Part shown: piece by piece, positions 17,022 through 26,060 of the stretch
How positions within the stretch are numbered: position 1 is the stretch's first letter
Layout of the letters: each line of letters begins with the position of its first letter
Assembly (NCBI RefSeq): GCF_025677645.1
Contig: NZ_CP106879.1
Location: forward strand, 372,001 to 436,000
Origin: Curtobacterium poinsettiae
GTDB lineage: Bacteria > Actinomycetota > Actinomycetes > Actinomycetales > Microbacteriaceae
Direction of reading: 5' to 3'
Length of the DNA stretch: 64,000 bases
Made by a program: the position numbers and the translations under genes
The notes under the pieces: model-generated
Seen by the model: only the letters and a program-made list of their open reading frames with translations
Told to the model about the DNA's origin: nothing
The model's database searches: none

Positions 17022-17103
17022 CGCCGCTACCCGCCGCTACCCGCCCCGGCAGGGGCCCCATCCCATCGGGTGGGCCCATCCGCTCGGGTGGGACGGGTAC
17101 GGT
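17022..17103. promoter_or_regulatory. Divergent hxlB/luxR control region with repeats
   Basis: A 10-bp unit CGCCGCTACC occurs twice in tandem (17022-17041). Two abutting dyads of the form CCCA...TGGG follow at 17062-17074 and 17075-17092. TACGGT at 17098-17103 lies 7 nt before the ATG at 17111 and is the likely -10 of the regulator gene. The dyads are positioned to bind a dimeric regulator that controls both directions. Confidence 0.45.
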
Positions 17104-17110
17104 CACCTCC

Positions 17111-17956
17111 ATGGACGCATCGGTCGACAGCCTGGAGGCGCGGGGCGGCTCCGTCATCCGGCTCGCGGCCGCCGAGCACGCACGCACGGTCGCCGAGCAG
17201 GCGGACCGGCACGCGCTCACCCTCGAGTCCGTCCTCGCCGTGCTCCGGTCGTCGCGGGTCACCGACGCGGCCGCCCGGGCCGAGGCCGTCGAGATCGCCT
17301 CGGCCGCCCTGGTCGACCTGCGCACCGTCACGGACCAGCAGCGGAGCACCCTGCTCGAACCCGTGACCGGCGCGTTCTCGCGGTTGCGCGCCGACCTGCG
17401 ACCGCTCGTTCGGTTCGGGGACCTCGACGTGCAGTTCGTCGAGCCGCCGGCCACCGGCCGTGCGCTCCCGGGTGACGTCGCCCACGCGGCCCGGGCCATC
17501 GTCCGGACCGCGGTGCTCGCCCTGGTCGACGACGGTGCGGCGAAGCGGGTGCGCATCCAGTGGGACTGCGACGGCCGGAACCTGCTCATGCAGCTCCGCG
17601 ACGACGGCTCCGGCACGCTCGACGTGCACGACGACGCGATGCGGCCGATCGCGGAGCGGGTCGTCACGCTCGACGGGCGGGTGCAGGTCGCGAGCACGCC
17701 CGGTTGGGGGTCCGTGCTCGACATCTCACTGCCGCTCGACCCGCGGCCGACCGAGGTGGACGCGGTCGACGACGGCGACCTGACGCCGCGGGAGCGCGAC
17801 GTGCTGCGGCTCGTGGCGACCGGCGTCGGCAACCGGGAGATCGCCGATGGACTCGGCATCAGCGTCAACACCGTGAAGTACCACGTCGCGAACCTGCTGC
17901 GGAAGCACGGCGCCCGGACCCGGGCGGAGCTCGCGGCGTTCAGTTCCCGGGCGTGA
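17111..17956 (+). CDS. LuxR-family regulator with histidine-kinase-type ATPase domain
   Basis: A 281-residue protein. Residues 225-270 are a clear LuxR/NarL helix-turn-helix (TPRERDVLRLVATG, then SVNTVKYHVANLL). Before it, about 120-210, is a HATPase_c-like domain ending in a G2-type box (PGWGSVLDISLPL, 197-209). The N-terminal 100 residues are helical, with no His-box. This joins the ATP-binding half of a NarX-type sensor kinase to an output domain in one chain. Its position suggests it controls the hps-hpi pair, perhaps in response to a small molecule. Its tail overlaps the kdpE tail by 17 nt. Confidence 0.75.
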   Translation: MDASVDSLEARGGSVIRLAAAEHARTVAEQADRHALTLESVLAVLRSSRVTDAAARAEAVEIASAALVDLRTVTDQQRSTLLEPVTGAFSRLRADLRPLVRFGDLDVQFVEPPATGRALPGDVAHAARAIVRTAVLALVDDGAAKRVRIQWDCDGRNLLMQLRDDGSGTLDVHDDAMRPIAERVVTLDGRVQVASTPGWGSVLDISLPLDPRPTEVDAVDDGDLTPRERDVLRLVATGVGNREIADGLGISVNTVKYHVANLLRKHGARTRAELAAFSSRA

Positions 17957-18638
17957 CGCCGCCGGGAGCGAAGCGGTACCCCATGCCGGACTCCGTCACC
18001 AGGTAGCGGGGGTGCGCGGGGTCCGGCTCGAGCTTCCGCCGCAGCTGCGCCATGTACAGCCGCAGGTACCCGGAGTCGTTGCCGTGCGTCGGCCCCCAGA
18101 CCTCGGTCAACAGCATCTCGCGGGTCATCAGGCGGTCCGGGTTCGTGACCAGGACCTCGAGCAGGCGCCACTCGGTGGGCGTCAGGCGGATCGCGGGACC
18201 CTCCGCCGGGGTGACCTGCTTCGCGACGAGGTCCACGAGCAGCGGTCCGATCGCGATCGTCGGGGTCTCCTCCGACGCCACCACCCGCCGCCGCCCGAGC
18301 GCCCGCAGCCGGGCGAGCAGCTCGTCCATCTGGAACGGCTTCGTCACGTAGTCGTCGGCTCCGGCGTCGAGCGCGTCGACCTTGTCGGACGAGTCGGTCC
18401 GCCCGGAGAGCACGAGGACGGGCACCTGCGACCAGGCCCTGACGCCCTCGAGCACACCGATGCCGTCGAGCCGGGGCATGCCGAGGTCGAGCAGCACCAG
18501 GTCGGGGCGCTCGGTGATGACGGCGTCGATCGCCTCGCGCCCGTCCCGAGCCGTGACGACGTCGTACCCGCGCGCCGAGAGCGTCACCGAGAGCGCGCGG
18601 ACGAGCTGCGCGTCGTCGTCAGCGATCAGGACCTTCAT
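17940..18638 (-). CDS. kdpE: KdpE response regulator
   Basis: A 232-residue OmpR-type regulator: a receiver domain with the phosphoacceptor D51 (LLDLGMP), acidic pocket DDD near the start, Lys in TKPF, and a winged helix (TPTEWRLLEVL, MGYRF). The ATG at 18638 overlaps the kdpD stop as ATGA. It activates the kdpFABC genes under potassium limitation. Gene order kdpFABC-D-E and coupling to kdpD fix the identity. Confidence 0.93.
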   Translation of the reverse strand: MKVLIADDDAQLVRALSVTLSARGYDVVTARDGREAIDAVITERPDLVLLDLGMPRLDGIGVLEGVRAWSQVPVLVLSGRTDSSDKVDALDAGADDYVTKPFQMDELLARLRALGRRRVVASEETPTIAIGPLLVDLVAKQVTPAEGPAIRLTPTEWRLLEVLVTNPDRLMTREMLLTEVWGPTHGNDSGYLRLYMAQLRRKLEPDPAHPRYLVTESGMGYRFAPGGVTPGN

Positions 18639-21127
18639 CGGATCTCCACTCCCACGTGCCCGGCGATCGGCAGCCGCACCACGACGGTGAGCCCACCGCC
18701 CGGGGTGTCGTCGACCTCGATCGTGCCGCCCATGCCCTCGGTGAAGCCGCGCGCGAGCGCAAGGCCGAGCCCGAGGCCGGTCTCGTTGTCGGTGTCGCCG
18801 AGTCGCTGGAACGGCTGGAACACCTCGTCACGGCGGTCCTCGGGGATGCCGGGGCCGTGGTCGGCGACGCGGAGCTCCACCCCGCCGGCGAACGCGCTCG
18901 CGGCGACCCGGACGTGGGTGCCGTCCGGCGCGTACCGGGCGGCGTTCGCGAGCAGGTTCACCACGACGCGCTGCAGCAGGACCGGGTCGGCGAGCACCGG
19001 CGGCAGGTCCGCGGGCAGGTCGAGGTCGACGTCGTCGGGGCCGAGCTCCAGCTCGTCGAGTGCAGGGGCGACCACCGTCTCGAGCGCGATCGCAGCCGGG
19101 GTGACCGCGAGGACACCGGCCTGGACCCGACTGACGTCCAGCAGGTCCGCCAACAGCACCGCCAGCTGACCGAGGCTCTCGTCGGCGGTCGCGAGCAGCG
19201 CCTCCCGGTCGGCCCGTGACAGGTCGATGTCGGGCGCACGCAGCGTCTGCACGGCGGCGGAGGCCGCTGCGATGGGTCGGCGCACGTCGTGGCCGACGGC
19301 CGCGAGCAGCGCACTCCGGACCCGGTCGGCGGCGGCGATGCGCTCGGCGCCGACGGCGGTGCGTGTCAGCTCGCGGTGCTCGACGGCGGCGTCGAGCTGC
19401 TGCTCGACGACCCGCAGCAGCCGGCGCTGGGTCGGGTCGTCGGGCGCGCCGGCGAACTCGAGCACGGCGCCGGACGCCAGCGTCGTCGACGCGTCCGGCG
19501 TCGCGCCGAACTCGCCGGAGGTCGCCGGCACCTCGTCGCCCTGGCGGATCCGGACGCCGGCGAAGCCGAAGGCCTCACGGGTGCGGTCGAGCAGCGCCTG
19601 CAGGGCGTCGTCGCCGCGGAGCACGCTGCCGGCGATGCCCATCAGGAGCCCGGACTCGGCAGAGGCCCGACGGGCGGCACGTGATCGGCGAGCGGACCGG
19701 TCGACCACGAAACTGACCAGCACCGCACTGATCACGTACATGACCAGGGCGAACAGGTGCCACGGCTGCTGGACGGTGACCATGTAGAGGGGTTGCACGA
19801 AGAAGTAGTCGAGACTCAGCCCGGACAGCACGGCCGTGAACACCGCCGGCCACATCCCACCCACCAGCGCCACGACCAGGACGAGTAGCTGGTACGCCAG
19901 CACGTCCACCGTGATGGCGTCCGGGTCGCTGCCGATCGACAGTACCCAGGTGAGCAGCGGCCCGACCAGGACGGACAGGACGAACGCGGCGACCACCCGG
20001 CCGCGTGACAGGCTGCCGCCGAGCTTGGGCAGGGTGATCCCGCCGCCGGCGCGCTCGTGCGTGACGACGTGGACGTCGATGTCGCCGGACTCGCGGATCA
20101 CGGTGTTGCCGATCCCCGGACCGGTCATGGCGGCCGCGAGCCGGCTGCGGCGGCTGACCCCGATCACGATCTGGGTGGCGTCGATCGACCGCGCGAACCG
20201 CACCAGCGTGCTCGGTACGTCGTCGCCGACGACCTGGTGGTAGGTGCCACCGAGCTGCTCGAGCAGGGTCCGCTGCTTGCCGAGCGCGCCGGGGTGCCGC
20301 TCGCGTAGGCCGTCGTTCGTCGTGACGTGCACGGCGGCGAGCTCGCCGCCGGCGCTGCGGGCGGCGATCCGGGCGCCGCGGCGCAGCAGGGTCTCGCCCT
20401 CGGGGCCTCCGGTCAAGGCGACGAGCACGCGCTCCCGGGTCTCCCACCGGTGCTCGATGCCGTGCTCGGCGCGGTAGGCCTTGAGCGCGTCGTCGACCTC
20501 GTCGGCGAGCCAGAGCAGGGCGATCTCGCGCAGCGCGGTGAGGTTGCCGAGGCGGAAGTAGTTCGACAGCGCCGCGTCGATCCGGGCCGCCGGGTACACG
20601 AGGCCGTCGGACAACCGCTCCCGCAGGGCCGCCGGGGCGAGGTCGACGACCTCGATCTGGTCCGCCGCGCGCACCACGGCGTCGGGGACGGTCTCGCGCT
20701 GCACGGTGCCGGTGATCTCGCGCACGACGTCGCCGAGGGACTGCATGTGCTGCACGTTGACGGTGCTCACCACCGAGATCCCGGCGGCGAGGAGCGCCTC
20801 GACGTCCTGCCAGCGCTTGTCGTGGCGACCACCGGGGGCGTTCGTGTGCGCGAGCTCGTCGACGAGTGCGATCTCGGGGGCCCGGGCGAGGACGGCGTCG
20901 AGGTCGAGGTCGTCGAGCTCCACCCCGCGGTGGGAGACGGTGCGGCGGGGTACGACCTCGAGCCCGTCGACCAGGGCTGCGGTGGCGGCGCGCTCGTGCG
21001 TCTCGACGACGGCCACGACCACGTCGCGACCCTCGTCGAGCAGGCGACGCCCCTCTTCGAGCATCGTGTAGGTCTTGCCGACACCGGGCGCCGCACCGAG
21101 CAGGACCCGCAGCTTCCCGCGCTTCAC
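18635..21127 (-). CDS. kdpD: KdpD potassium-sensing histidine kinase
   Basis: An 830-residue protein with a GTG start at 21127 behind AGAGGA. The order is a KdpD N-terminal domain with Walker A GAAPGVGKT (11-19), a universal-stress-protein-like domain (ERVLVALTGGPEG), four close transmembrane helices (about 400-500), a GAF-like segment, a His-box GHDVRRPI and a HATPase domain (NLLANAARYAP, GPGIPEDRRDEVF). It phosphorylates KdpE. In several Gram-positives the stress-protein-like domain binds cyclic-di-AMP; this is known of the family and not shown here. The 121-base gap to kdpC holds a long hairpin. Confidence 0.93.
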   Translation of the reverse strand: MKRGKLRVLLGAAPGVGKTYTMLEEGRRLLDEGRDVVVAVVETHERAATAALVDGLEVVPRRTVSHRGVELDDLDLDAVLARAPEIALVDELAHTNAPGGRHDKRWQDVEALLAAGISVVSTVNVQHMQSLGDVVREITGTVQRETVPDAVVRAADQIEVVDLAPAALRERLSDGLVYPAARIDAALSNYFRLGNLTALREIALLWLADEVDDALKAYRAEHGIEHRWETRERVLVALTGGPEGETLLRRGARIAARSAGGELAAVHVTTNDGLRERHPGALGKQRTLLEQLGGTYHQVVGDDVPSTLVRFARSIDATQIVIGVSRRSRLAAAMTGPGIGNTVIRESGDIDVHVVTHERAGGGITLPKLGGSLSRGRVVAAFVLSVLVGPLLTWVLSIGSDPDAITVDVLAYQLLVLVVALVGGMWPAVFTAVLSGLSLDYFFVQPLYMVTVQQPWHLFALVMYVISAVLVSFVVDRSARRSRAARRASAESGLLMGIAGSVLRGDDALQALLDRTREAFGFAGVRIRQGDEVPATSGEFGATPDASTTLASGAVLEFAGAPDDPTQRRLLRVVEQQLDAAVEHRELTRTAVGAERIAAADRVRSALLAAVGHDVRRPIAAASAAVQTLRAPDIDLSRADREALLATADESLGQLAVLLADLLDVSRVQAGVLAVTPAAIALETVVAPALDELELGPDDVDLDLPADLPPVLADPVLLQRVVVNLLANAARYAPDGTHVRVAASAFAGGVELRVADHGPGIPEDRRDEVFQPFQRLGDTDNETGLGLGLALARGFTEGMGGTIEVDDTPGGGLTVVVRLPIAGHVGVEIR

Positions 21128-21157
21128 GTGCTCATCCTCTCGCGTCGGTCGGCCGGT

Positions 21158-21235
21158 CTCCGCAAAACACCGGTGTTCACCTGTCGCGCCGCGGATTGCG
21201 GGTGTTCGACGCGCGAGCACCGGTGTCTTGCGGAG
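21158..21235. terminator. Long inverted repeat between kdpC and kdpD
   Basis: Arms at 21158-21178 and 21215-21235 pair over 19 of 21 positions and enclose a 36-nt loop. The repeat is 14 nt past the kdpC stop and 31 nt before the kdpD start. It could partially terminate or process the kdp transcript so that the pump genes and the sensor genes are expressed at different levels. Confidence 0.55.
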
Positions 21236-21248
21236 GGGTCACCCACGC

Positions 21249-21851
21249 TCAGGACGCCTTCGCCAGCGCCAGGTTGAGCGCGAGCACGTTCACGACCGGC
21301 TCGCCGAGGAACCCGAGCTGCCGCGATTCGGTGTTCGCGGCCACGAGCGCCCGCACCGTGTCCTCCGAGACGCCCCGCGCCGCAGCCACTCGAGCCACCT
21401 GCTGGGCCGCGTAGGCGGGGCTGATGTCCGGGTCGAGGCCCGAACCGGACGCGGTCACGGCGTCGGCGGGCACCTGCGCGGCGGGGACCCCGTCGGCCTT
21501 CGCCAGCGCCGCACGGCGCTCCTCGACGGCCTTGAGCAGGTCGGGGTTGTTCGGCCCGAGGTTCGAGCCGGAGGACGCACCGGCGTCGTAACCGTCCTCG
21601 CCGGCGGCGGACGGCCGCGACTGGAACCAGCGGTCGGCCTGCTCGCCCGTGAACGACTGCCCGATCAACGAGGAACCGACGACCGTGCCGGACGAGTCCG
21701 TGACCATCGAGCCGTTGGCCTGGTCGTGGAACGCCGCCTGTCCGACGCCCCAGACGGCGAGCGGGTAGCCGACGCCCAGGACGACGGTGGCGACGAGGGT
21801 GAGGCGGATGGCCACACCGGCGGAACGGAAGGTGGAACGTGCAGATGCCAT
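21249..21851 (-). CDS. kdpC: Potassium-transporting ATPase C chain
   Basis: A 200-residue protein with one N-terminal transmembrane helix and a periplasmic domain. GYPLAVWGVGQAAF, SSLIGQSFT and the C-terminal SGSGLDPDISP and FLGEPVVNVLALN are KdpC signatures. It stabilises the KdpFABC complex and is thought to aid ATP binding. It starts 2 nt past the kdpB stop. Confidence 0.95.
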   Translation of the reverse strand: MASARSTFRSAGVAIRLTLVATVVLGVGYPLAVWGVGQAAFHDQANGSMVTDSSGTVVGSSLIGQSFTGEQADRWFQSRPSAAGEDGYDAGASSGSNLGPNNPDLLKAVEERRAALAKADGVPAAQVPADAVTASGSGLDPDISPAYAAQQVARVAAARGVSEDTVRALVAANTESRQLGFLGEPVVNVLALNLALAKAS

Positions 21852-21853
21852 GA

Positions 21854-23950
21854 CTAGAACCCCGGGATGAGACCGACGACGAGGTCGATCAGTTTGATGC
21901 CGATGAAGGGGACGACCACGCCGCCCAGCCCGTAGACGAGCAGGTTGCGGCCGAGGATCGACGATGCTGCGGCCGCGCGGTACTTGACGCCACGCAGGGA
22001 CAGCGGGATGAGCGCCACGATGACGAGCGCGTTGAAGATGACCGCCGACAGGATCGCGGACGACGGGCTGTGCAGCCCCATGATGTTGAGCGCCGCGAGC
22101 CCCGGGAACGCCGCCTGGAACATCGCCGGGATGATGGCGAAGTACTTCGCGACGTCGTTCGCGATGGAGAAGGTGGTCAGGGCACCGCGGGTGATGAGCA
22201 GCTGCTTGCCGATGCGGACGACGTCGATGAGCTTGGTCGGGTCGGAGTCGAGGTCGACCATGTTGCCCGCCTCCTTCGCCGCCGTCGTGCCGGTGTTCAT
22301 CGCGACGCCGACGTCAGCCTGGGCCAGGGCCGGGGCGTCGTTGGTGCCGTCACCGGTCATGGCGACGAGGTTGCCGCCCTCCTGCTCGCGCTTGATGTAC
22401 GCGAGCTTGTCCTCCGGCGTGGCCTCGGCGAGGAAGTCGTCGACGCCGGCCTCGGCGGCGATGGCCTTCGCGGTGCGGGGGTTGTCGCCGGTGATCATCA
22501 CGGTGCGGATGCCCATCGACCGGAGTTCGGCGAAGCGCGAGGCCATGCCGTCCTTGACGACGTCCTTCAGGTGCACGACACCGAGCAGCGTGACCACACC
22601 GTCCGCGGAGCGGCGGCCGACCACGAGCGGGGTCCCGCCCTGGTCGGAGACCTCGGCGACGGTCGCGTCGATCGCAGCCGTCACACCGGCTTCGGGGGTT
22701 CCGGCCCAGGCGAGCACTGCAGCAGCAGCACCCTTCCGGATCTGCGACCCGTCCGGCAGGTCGAGACCGGACATGCGCGTCTGCGCCGTGAACGGCACCT
22801 CGACGGCCCCGTCCGGCAGGATCGGCGTCACCCCGGCGTCCGCAGCGAGCGACACGATCGAGCGTCCTTCCGGTGTGCTGTCGGCAGCACTCGACAGCGC
22901 GGCGGCCTCCATGAGCGAGGCCTCCGACACCCCCGGCACCGGCACCACGCGGGATGCCCGACGGTTGCCGTAGGTGATCGTGCCGGTCTTGTCGAGCAGC
23001 AGCGTCGTGATGTCACCGGCGGCCTCGACCGCGCGGCCCGACATCGCCAGCACGTTGTGCTGCACGAGCCGGTCCATGCCGGCGATGCCGATCGCGGAGA
23101 GCAGGGCTCCGATGGTGGTCGGGATGAGGCAGACGAGCAGGGCGATGAGCACCGGCACGCTGACCGTCGCACCGACGAGTCCCGCGATGGGCTGCATCGT
23201 CAGGCAGACGATCACGAAGACGATCGACAACGAGGCGAGCAGGATGTTCAGCGCGATCTCGTTCGGCGTCTTCTGCCGTGCCGCGCCCTCGACCAGGCGG
23301 ATCATCCGGTCGATGAAGGTCTCACCCGGCGTCGAGGTGATGCGCACCACGATCCGGTCCGACAGCACCCGGGTGCCGCCGGTGACGGCACTGCGGTCAC
23401 CGCCGGACTCGCGGATGACCGGTGCGGACTCGCCCGTGACGGCCGACTCGTCGACCGAGGCGATGCCGTCGATGACGTCGCCGTCGCCCGGGATGACCTC
23501 GCCGGCGACGACCACGACGACGTCGCCCTTGGCCAGGTCGACGGACGCGACCTCCTCGGTCTCGTTCGCGGTCGCAGCCGCGTCGGCCTGCGTGTAGCCG
23601 AGCACCCGTCGGGCGCTCGTGGTCGAGCGGGTCTTCCGCAGCGTGTCGGCCTGGGCCTTGCCCCGGCCCTCGGCCACCGACTCCGCCAGGTTGGCGAAGA
23701 CGACGGTCAGCCAGAGCCACACGGCGATGGCGATGGTGAACGCGGACGGCTCGACGACGGCGGCTGCCGTCGTCAGCGCCGCGCCGACCTCGACGATGAA
23801 CATGACGGGGTTCCGCCACATGAGTCGCGGATCGAGTTTCCGCAGGGCGCCCGGGAGGCCCGCCACCAGTTGGCGGGGCCCGAACGCGGACGAGCGGGTG
23901 GCCGGCTCCGGGGCGGTGGTCGCCTCGTGCTCGGAGGTCACGGTGGTCAT
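21854..23950 (-). CDS. kdpB: Potassium-transporting P-type ATPase B chain
   Basis: A 698-residue P-type ATPase, the usual KdpB length. It contains the phosphorylation motif DKTGT at about residue 318, TGES in the actuator domain ([10 protein letters not shown]), and [18 protein letters not shown] in the hinge. It hydrolyses ATP to drive K+ uptake through KdpA. The ATG overlaps the kdpA stop (ATGA). Confidence 0.96.
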   Translation of the reverse strand: MTTVTSEHEATTAPEPATRSSAFGPRQLVAGLPGALRKLDPRLMWRNPVMFIVEVGAALTTAAAVVEPSAFTIAIAVWLWLTVVFANLAESVAEGRGKAQADTLRKTRSTTSARRVLGYTQADAAATANETEEVASVDLAKGDVVVVVAGEVIPGDGDVIDGIASVDESAVTGESAPVIRESGGDRSAVTGGTRVLSDRIVVRITSTPGETFIDRMIRLVEGAARQKTPNEIALNILLASLSIVFVIVCLTMQPIAGLVGATVSVPVLIALLVCLIPTTIGALLSAIGIAGMDRLVQHNVLAMSGRAVEAAGDITTLLLDKTGTITYGNRRASRVVPVPGVSEASLMEAAALSSAADSTPEGRSIVSLAADAGVTPILPDGAVEVPFTAQTRMSGLDLPDGSQIRKGAAAAVLAWAGTPEAGVTAAIDATVAEVSDQGGTPLVVGRRSADGVVTLLGVVHLKDVVKDGMASRFAELRSMGIRTVMITGDNPRTAKAIAAEAGVDDFLAEATPEDKLAYIKREQEGGNLVAMTGDGTNDAPALAQADVGVAMNTGTTAAKEAGNMVDLDSDPTKLIDVVRIGKQLLITRGALTTFSIANDVAKYFAIIPAMFQAAFPGLAALNIMGLHSPSSAILSAVIFNALVIVALIPLSLRGVKYRAAAASSILGRNLLVYGLGGVVVPFIGIKLIDLVVGLIPGF

Positions 23951-25629
23951 GACAGTCCTTCTGCGAGCGGACCCAGTGCGAGCACCGGGAAGTAGGTGAG
24001 TGCGGTGACGATGACGGCGACGCCGCCGAGCAGCCCGATGAACAGCGGGCGGTGGGTGGGCAGCGTGCCCGCGGTCTCCGGCACGCGGTCCTGGGCGGCG
24101 AGCGACCCGGCGAGCGCCAGGACGAACACCATCGGCACGAAGCGGCCGAGCAGCATCACGACGCCGAGCGAGGAGTTCATCCAGGTCGTGTTCGCGGTGA
24201 GCCCGCCGAAGGCCGAGCCGTTGTTGTTCGCACCCGAGGTGAAGGCGTAGAGCAACTCGGAGAGTCCGTGGTTGCCGGGGTTGTAGATCGACGTGCCGAG
24301 CACCTGTTCGCGGACGCCGGGGATCACGAGCGAGAGCCCGGTGGCGACGAGCACGAGCGTCGGCGTGACGAGGATGTACAGCGCCGCGAAGGTCATCTCC
24401 TTCGCGCGGATCTTCTTGCCGAGGTACTCGGGCGTGCGACCGACGAGTAGACCGCCGATGAACACCGTGATGACGGCGAGCACGAGCATGCCGTACAGGC
24501 CGGACCCGACGCCGCCCGGCGTGACCTCGCCGAGCATCATGTTCAGCATCGCCATCATCCCGCCGATGGGCGTGAAGCTGTCGAACATGCCGTTCACCGC
24601 ACCGGTCGAGGTCGCGGTCGACGTCGTGCCGAACAGGGTGGTGCCGAGGATCCCGAACCGGGTCTCCTTGCCCTCCATCGCCGCGCCGGCCGCGTGCGTC
24701 GCCACCCCGGCGCCGCCGAGCTCGGCGATCGACATCACCGACAGGGACACGAGGAAGATCGCGCCCATCACGGCGAGGATCGCGTAGCCCTGGCGGTCGT
24801 CACCGACCATGCGGCCGAAGGTGCGCGGCAGCGAGAACGGGATGACGAGCATCAGGAAGATCTCGACGAGGTTCGTCCACGCCTGCGGGTTCTCGAACGG
24901 GTGCGCCGAGTTCGCGTTGAAGTAGCCGCCACCGTTCGTGCCGAGTTCCTTGATCGCCTCCTGCGACGCGACGAACCCGTCGGGGATGTGCTGCGTGCCA
25001 CCGACCAGCGTGGTGACGTCGGTGCCGCTCCCCCACGACTGGACGACCCCACCGGCGACGAGCACGATCGCGAAGACGAAGGCACCGGGCAGGAGCAGCC
25101 GGCCGAGGCCGCGGACGATGTCCACCCACACGTTGCCGAGCGTGCCGGACCCGCGGCGGGCGAACCCGCGCACCAGGGCGACGGCGACCGCCAGGCCGAC
25201 GGCCGCGGACAGGAAGTTCTGCACCGCCAGGCCGGCCATCTGCACGGTGTACCCGACCGTCACCTCGGGCGAGTACGACTGCCAGTTCGTGTTCGCGACG
25301 AACGACGCCGCGGTGTTGAACGCGAGTGACGGGCCGACGTTCGGCAGCCCGAGGTCACCGGGCAGGACGACCTGGATGCGCTGCAGCAGGTAGACGAGCA
25401 GGAGTCCGACGACGCTGAAGAGCAGGACGCCCCGCAGGTAGACGGGCCACGACTGCTCGGCGTCGGGGTCGACCCCGATCAGCCGGTAGACCCCGCGCTC
25501 GATGCGGTTGTGCCGGACGGGTGTGAAGACCTTCGCCATCCAGTCACCGAGCGGACGGTACGCGACGACGAGCAGCAGGACGAGCGTGGCGACCTGGGCG
25601 ATGCCCGCCCAGACGTCCGCGGCGCCCAC
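23947..25629 (-). CDS. kdpA: Potassium-transporting ATPase A chain
   Basis: A 560-residue channel-like subunit with about 10 transmembrane helices and four repeated selectivity-loop regions (for example the [17 protein letters not shown] segment). The GTG at 25629 overlaps the kdpF stop by one base (TAGTG). It binds and conducts K+ in the high-affinity pump. Confidence 0.95.
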   Translation of the reverse strand: MGAADVWAGIAQVATLVLLLVVAYRPLGDWMAKVFTPVRHNRIERGVYRLIGVDPDAEQSWPVYLRGVLLFSVVGLLLVYLLQRIQVVLPGDLGLPNVGPSLAFNTAASFVANTNWQSYSPEVTVGYTVQMAGLAVQNFLSAAVGLAVAVALVRGFARRGSGTLGNVWVDIVRGLGRLLLPGAFVFAIVLVAGGVVQSWGSGTDVTTLVGGTQHIPDGFVASQEAIKELGTNGGGYFNANSAHPFENPQAWTNLVEIFLMLVIPFSLPRTFGRMVGDDRQGYAILAVMGAIFLVSLSVMSIAELGGAGVATHAAGAAMEGKETRFGILGTTLFGTTSTATSTGAVNGMFDSFTPIGGMMAMLNMMLGEVTPGGVGSGLYGMLVLAVITVFIGGLLVGRTPEYLGKKIRAKEMTFAALYILVTPTLVLVATGLSLVIPGVREQVLGTSIYNPGNHGLSELLYAFTSGANNNGSAFGGLTANTTWMNSSLGVVMLLGRFVPMVFVLALAGSLAAQDRVPETAGTLPTHRPLFIGLLGGVAVIVTALTYFPVLALGPLAEGLS

Positions 25630-25718
25630 TAGAAGCGCTCCGGACGCACGAGCGCCCAGACGAGGTACACGACTGCGGCGATGCCGAGGACGGCGGCCGC
25701 GATGGTGATGCCGATCAC
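25629..25718 (-). CDS. kdpF: KdpF small membrane subunit
   Basis: A 29-residue single-helix peptide ending ALVRPERF, the diagnostic KdpF tail. GTG start at 25718, which overlaps the TGA of the upstream micropeptide (GTGA). KdpF sits in the membrane part of the complex and stabilises it. Confidence 0.85.
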   Translation of the reverse strand: MIGITIAAAVLGIAAVVYLVWALVRPERF

Positions 25719-25798
25719 AGCCGTTCCACCCCCTTGGCGATCAGTGCCACCACGCCGAACACGGCGAGGACACCGGCGACGACGAACACGTCGAACAC
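25715..25798 (-). CDS. Micropeptide upstream of kdpF, single transmembrane helix
   Basis: A 27-residue frame from the GTG at 25798, with GGAG about 6 nt upstream, to a TGA that overlaps the kdpF start. The peptide is a hydrophobic helix (VFVVAGVLAVFGVVALIAKG) ending GVERL. I recall similar short hydrophobic frames ending in G-[VL]-[ED]-[RK]-L ahead of kdpF in other actinobacteria, but cannot check this here. The coupling and hydrophobic composition support a real small membrane protein that could join or regulate the pump. Confidence 0.55.
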   Translation of the reverse strand: MFDVFVVAGVLAVFGVVALIAKGVERL

Positions 25799-25845
25799 GA
25801 GGGACTCCAGAAGATCTGCGGTGTCCGCGCCGGGTGACGCGGACC

Positions 25846-25863
25846 GGCACCACGAGTGGTGCC
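25846..25863. promoter_or_regulatory. Palindrome in the kdp leader
   Basis: GGCACCACGAGTGGTGCC: 8-bp arms around 2 nt, 48 nt upstream of the micropeptide start. It may be a hairpin in the 5' leader or a dimer-binding site. Confidence 0.4.
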
Positions 25864-25898
25864 GAACCGATGCTGGGTCCTGCGCCGCGCCTCCAGAC

Positions 25899-25952
25899 CG
25901 CTCCTAACGGTTCCCTCACGCCGCCCTGGCCGACGCATGCACGCTCCTAACG
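25899..25952. repeat. Direct repeat upstream of kdp, candidate KdpE sites
   Basis: CGCTCCTAACG (CGTTAGGAGCG on the kdp strand) occurs at 25899-25909 and 25942-25952, 43 bp apart, about four helical turns. The position upstream of the kdp genes fits binding by a response regulator on one face of the helix. Confidence 0.45.
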
Positions 25953-25989
25953 CCTGTGGAGAGCGCTCGATCCTGTGACGCGGATCCGG

Positions 25990-25995
25990 TAGAGT
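25990..25995 (+). promoter_or_regulatory. -10 box of the Abi-associated RNA
   Basis: TAGAGT in the context GGTAGAGT, a common actinobacterial -10 form. It would start transcription near 26001-26003, just upstream of the hairpin RNA. The -35 region is weak. Confidence 0.55.
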
Positions 25996-26001
25996 CTCAG
26001 C

Positions 26002-26046
26002 ATCACGATCGGCCCGCTCGCCTCACGGCTCGGGCCGATTTTCTTG
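26002..26046 (+). ncRNA. Hairpin RNA upstream of the Abi gene (abiF-motif-like), ending in a terminator
   Basis: A stem of 9 perfect base pairs (26008-26016 with 26031-26039) encloses an internal loop and a 3-bp inner stem GCC/GGC with loop TCAC (26020-26029). It is followed by TTTTCTT (26039-26045), making it a compact RNA of about 45 nt that ends as an intrinsic terminator. The start of the Abi gene lies 15 nt downstream. Conserved structured RNAs are known upstream of AbiF-type genes and have been proposed or shown to act as RNA antitoxins. The match here is by position and general shape; I could not compare it with a covariance model. Confidence 0.6.
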
Positions 26047-26060
26047 TCTGGGGGGGGCGC

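Noticed and set aside
17022..17041. Tandem 10-bp repeat as a possible CRISPR or transposon end
   Set aside because: Only two short units, no spacers, no inverted ends or target duplication; more likely promoter sequence.
26008..26045. Hairpin before the Abi gene as a riboswitch/attenuator only
   Set aside because: Too short for a ligand-binding aptamer, and the family context of Abi genes points to a separate RNA. Simple attenuation of the Abi gene is not excluded.
25956..26060. Upstream extension of the Abi gene to 25956
   Set aside because: It would translate through the promoter and terminator-type hairpin; the ATG at 26061 has a ribosome site and matches the family N-terminus.
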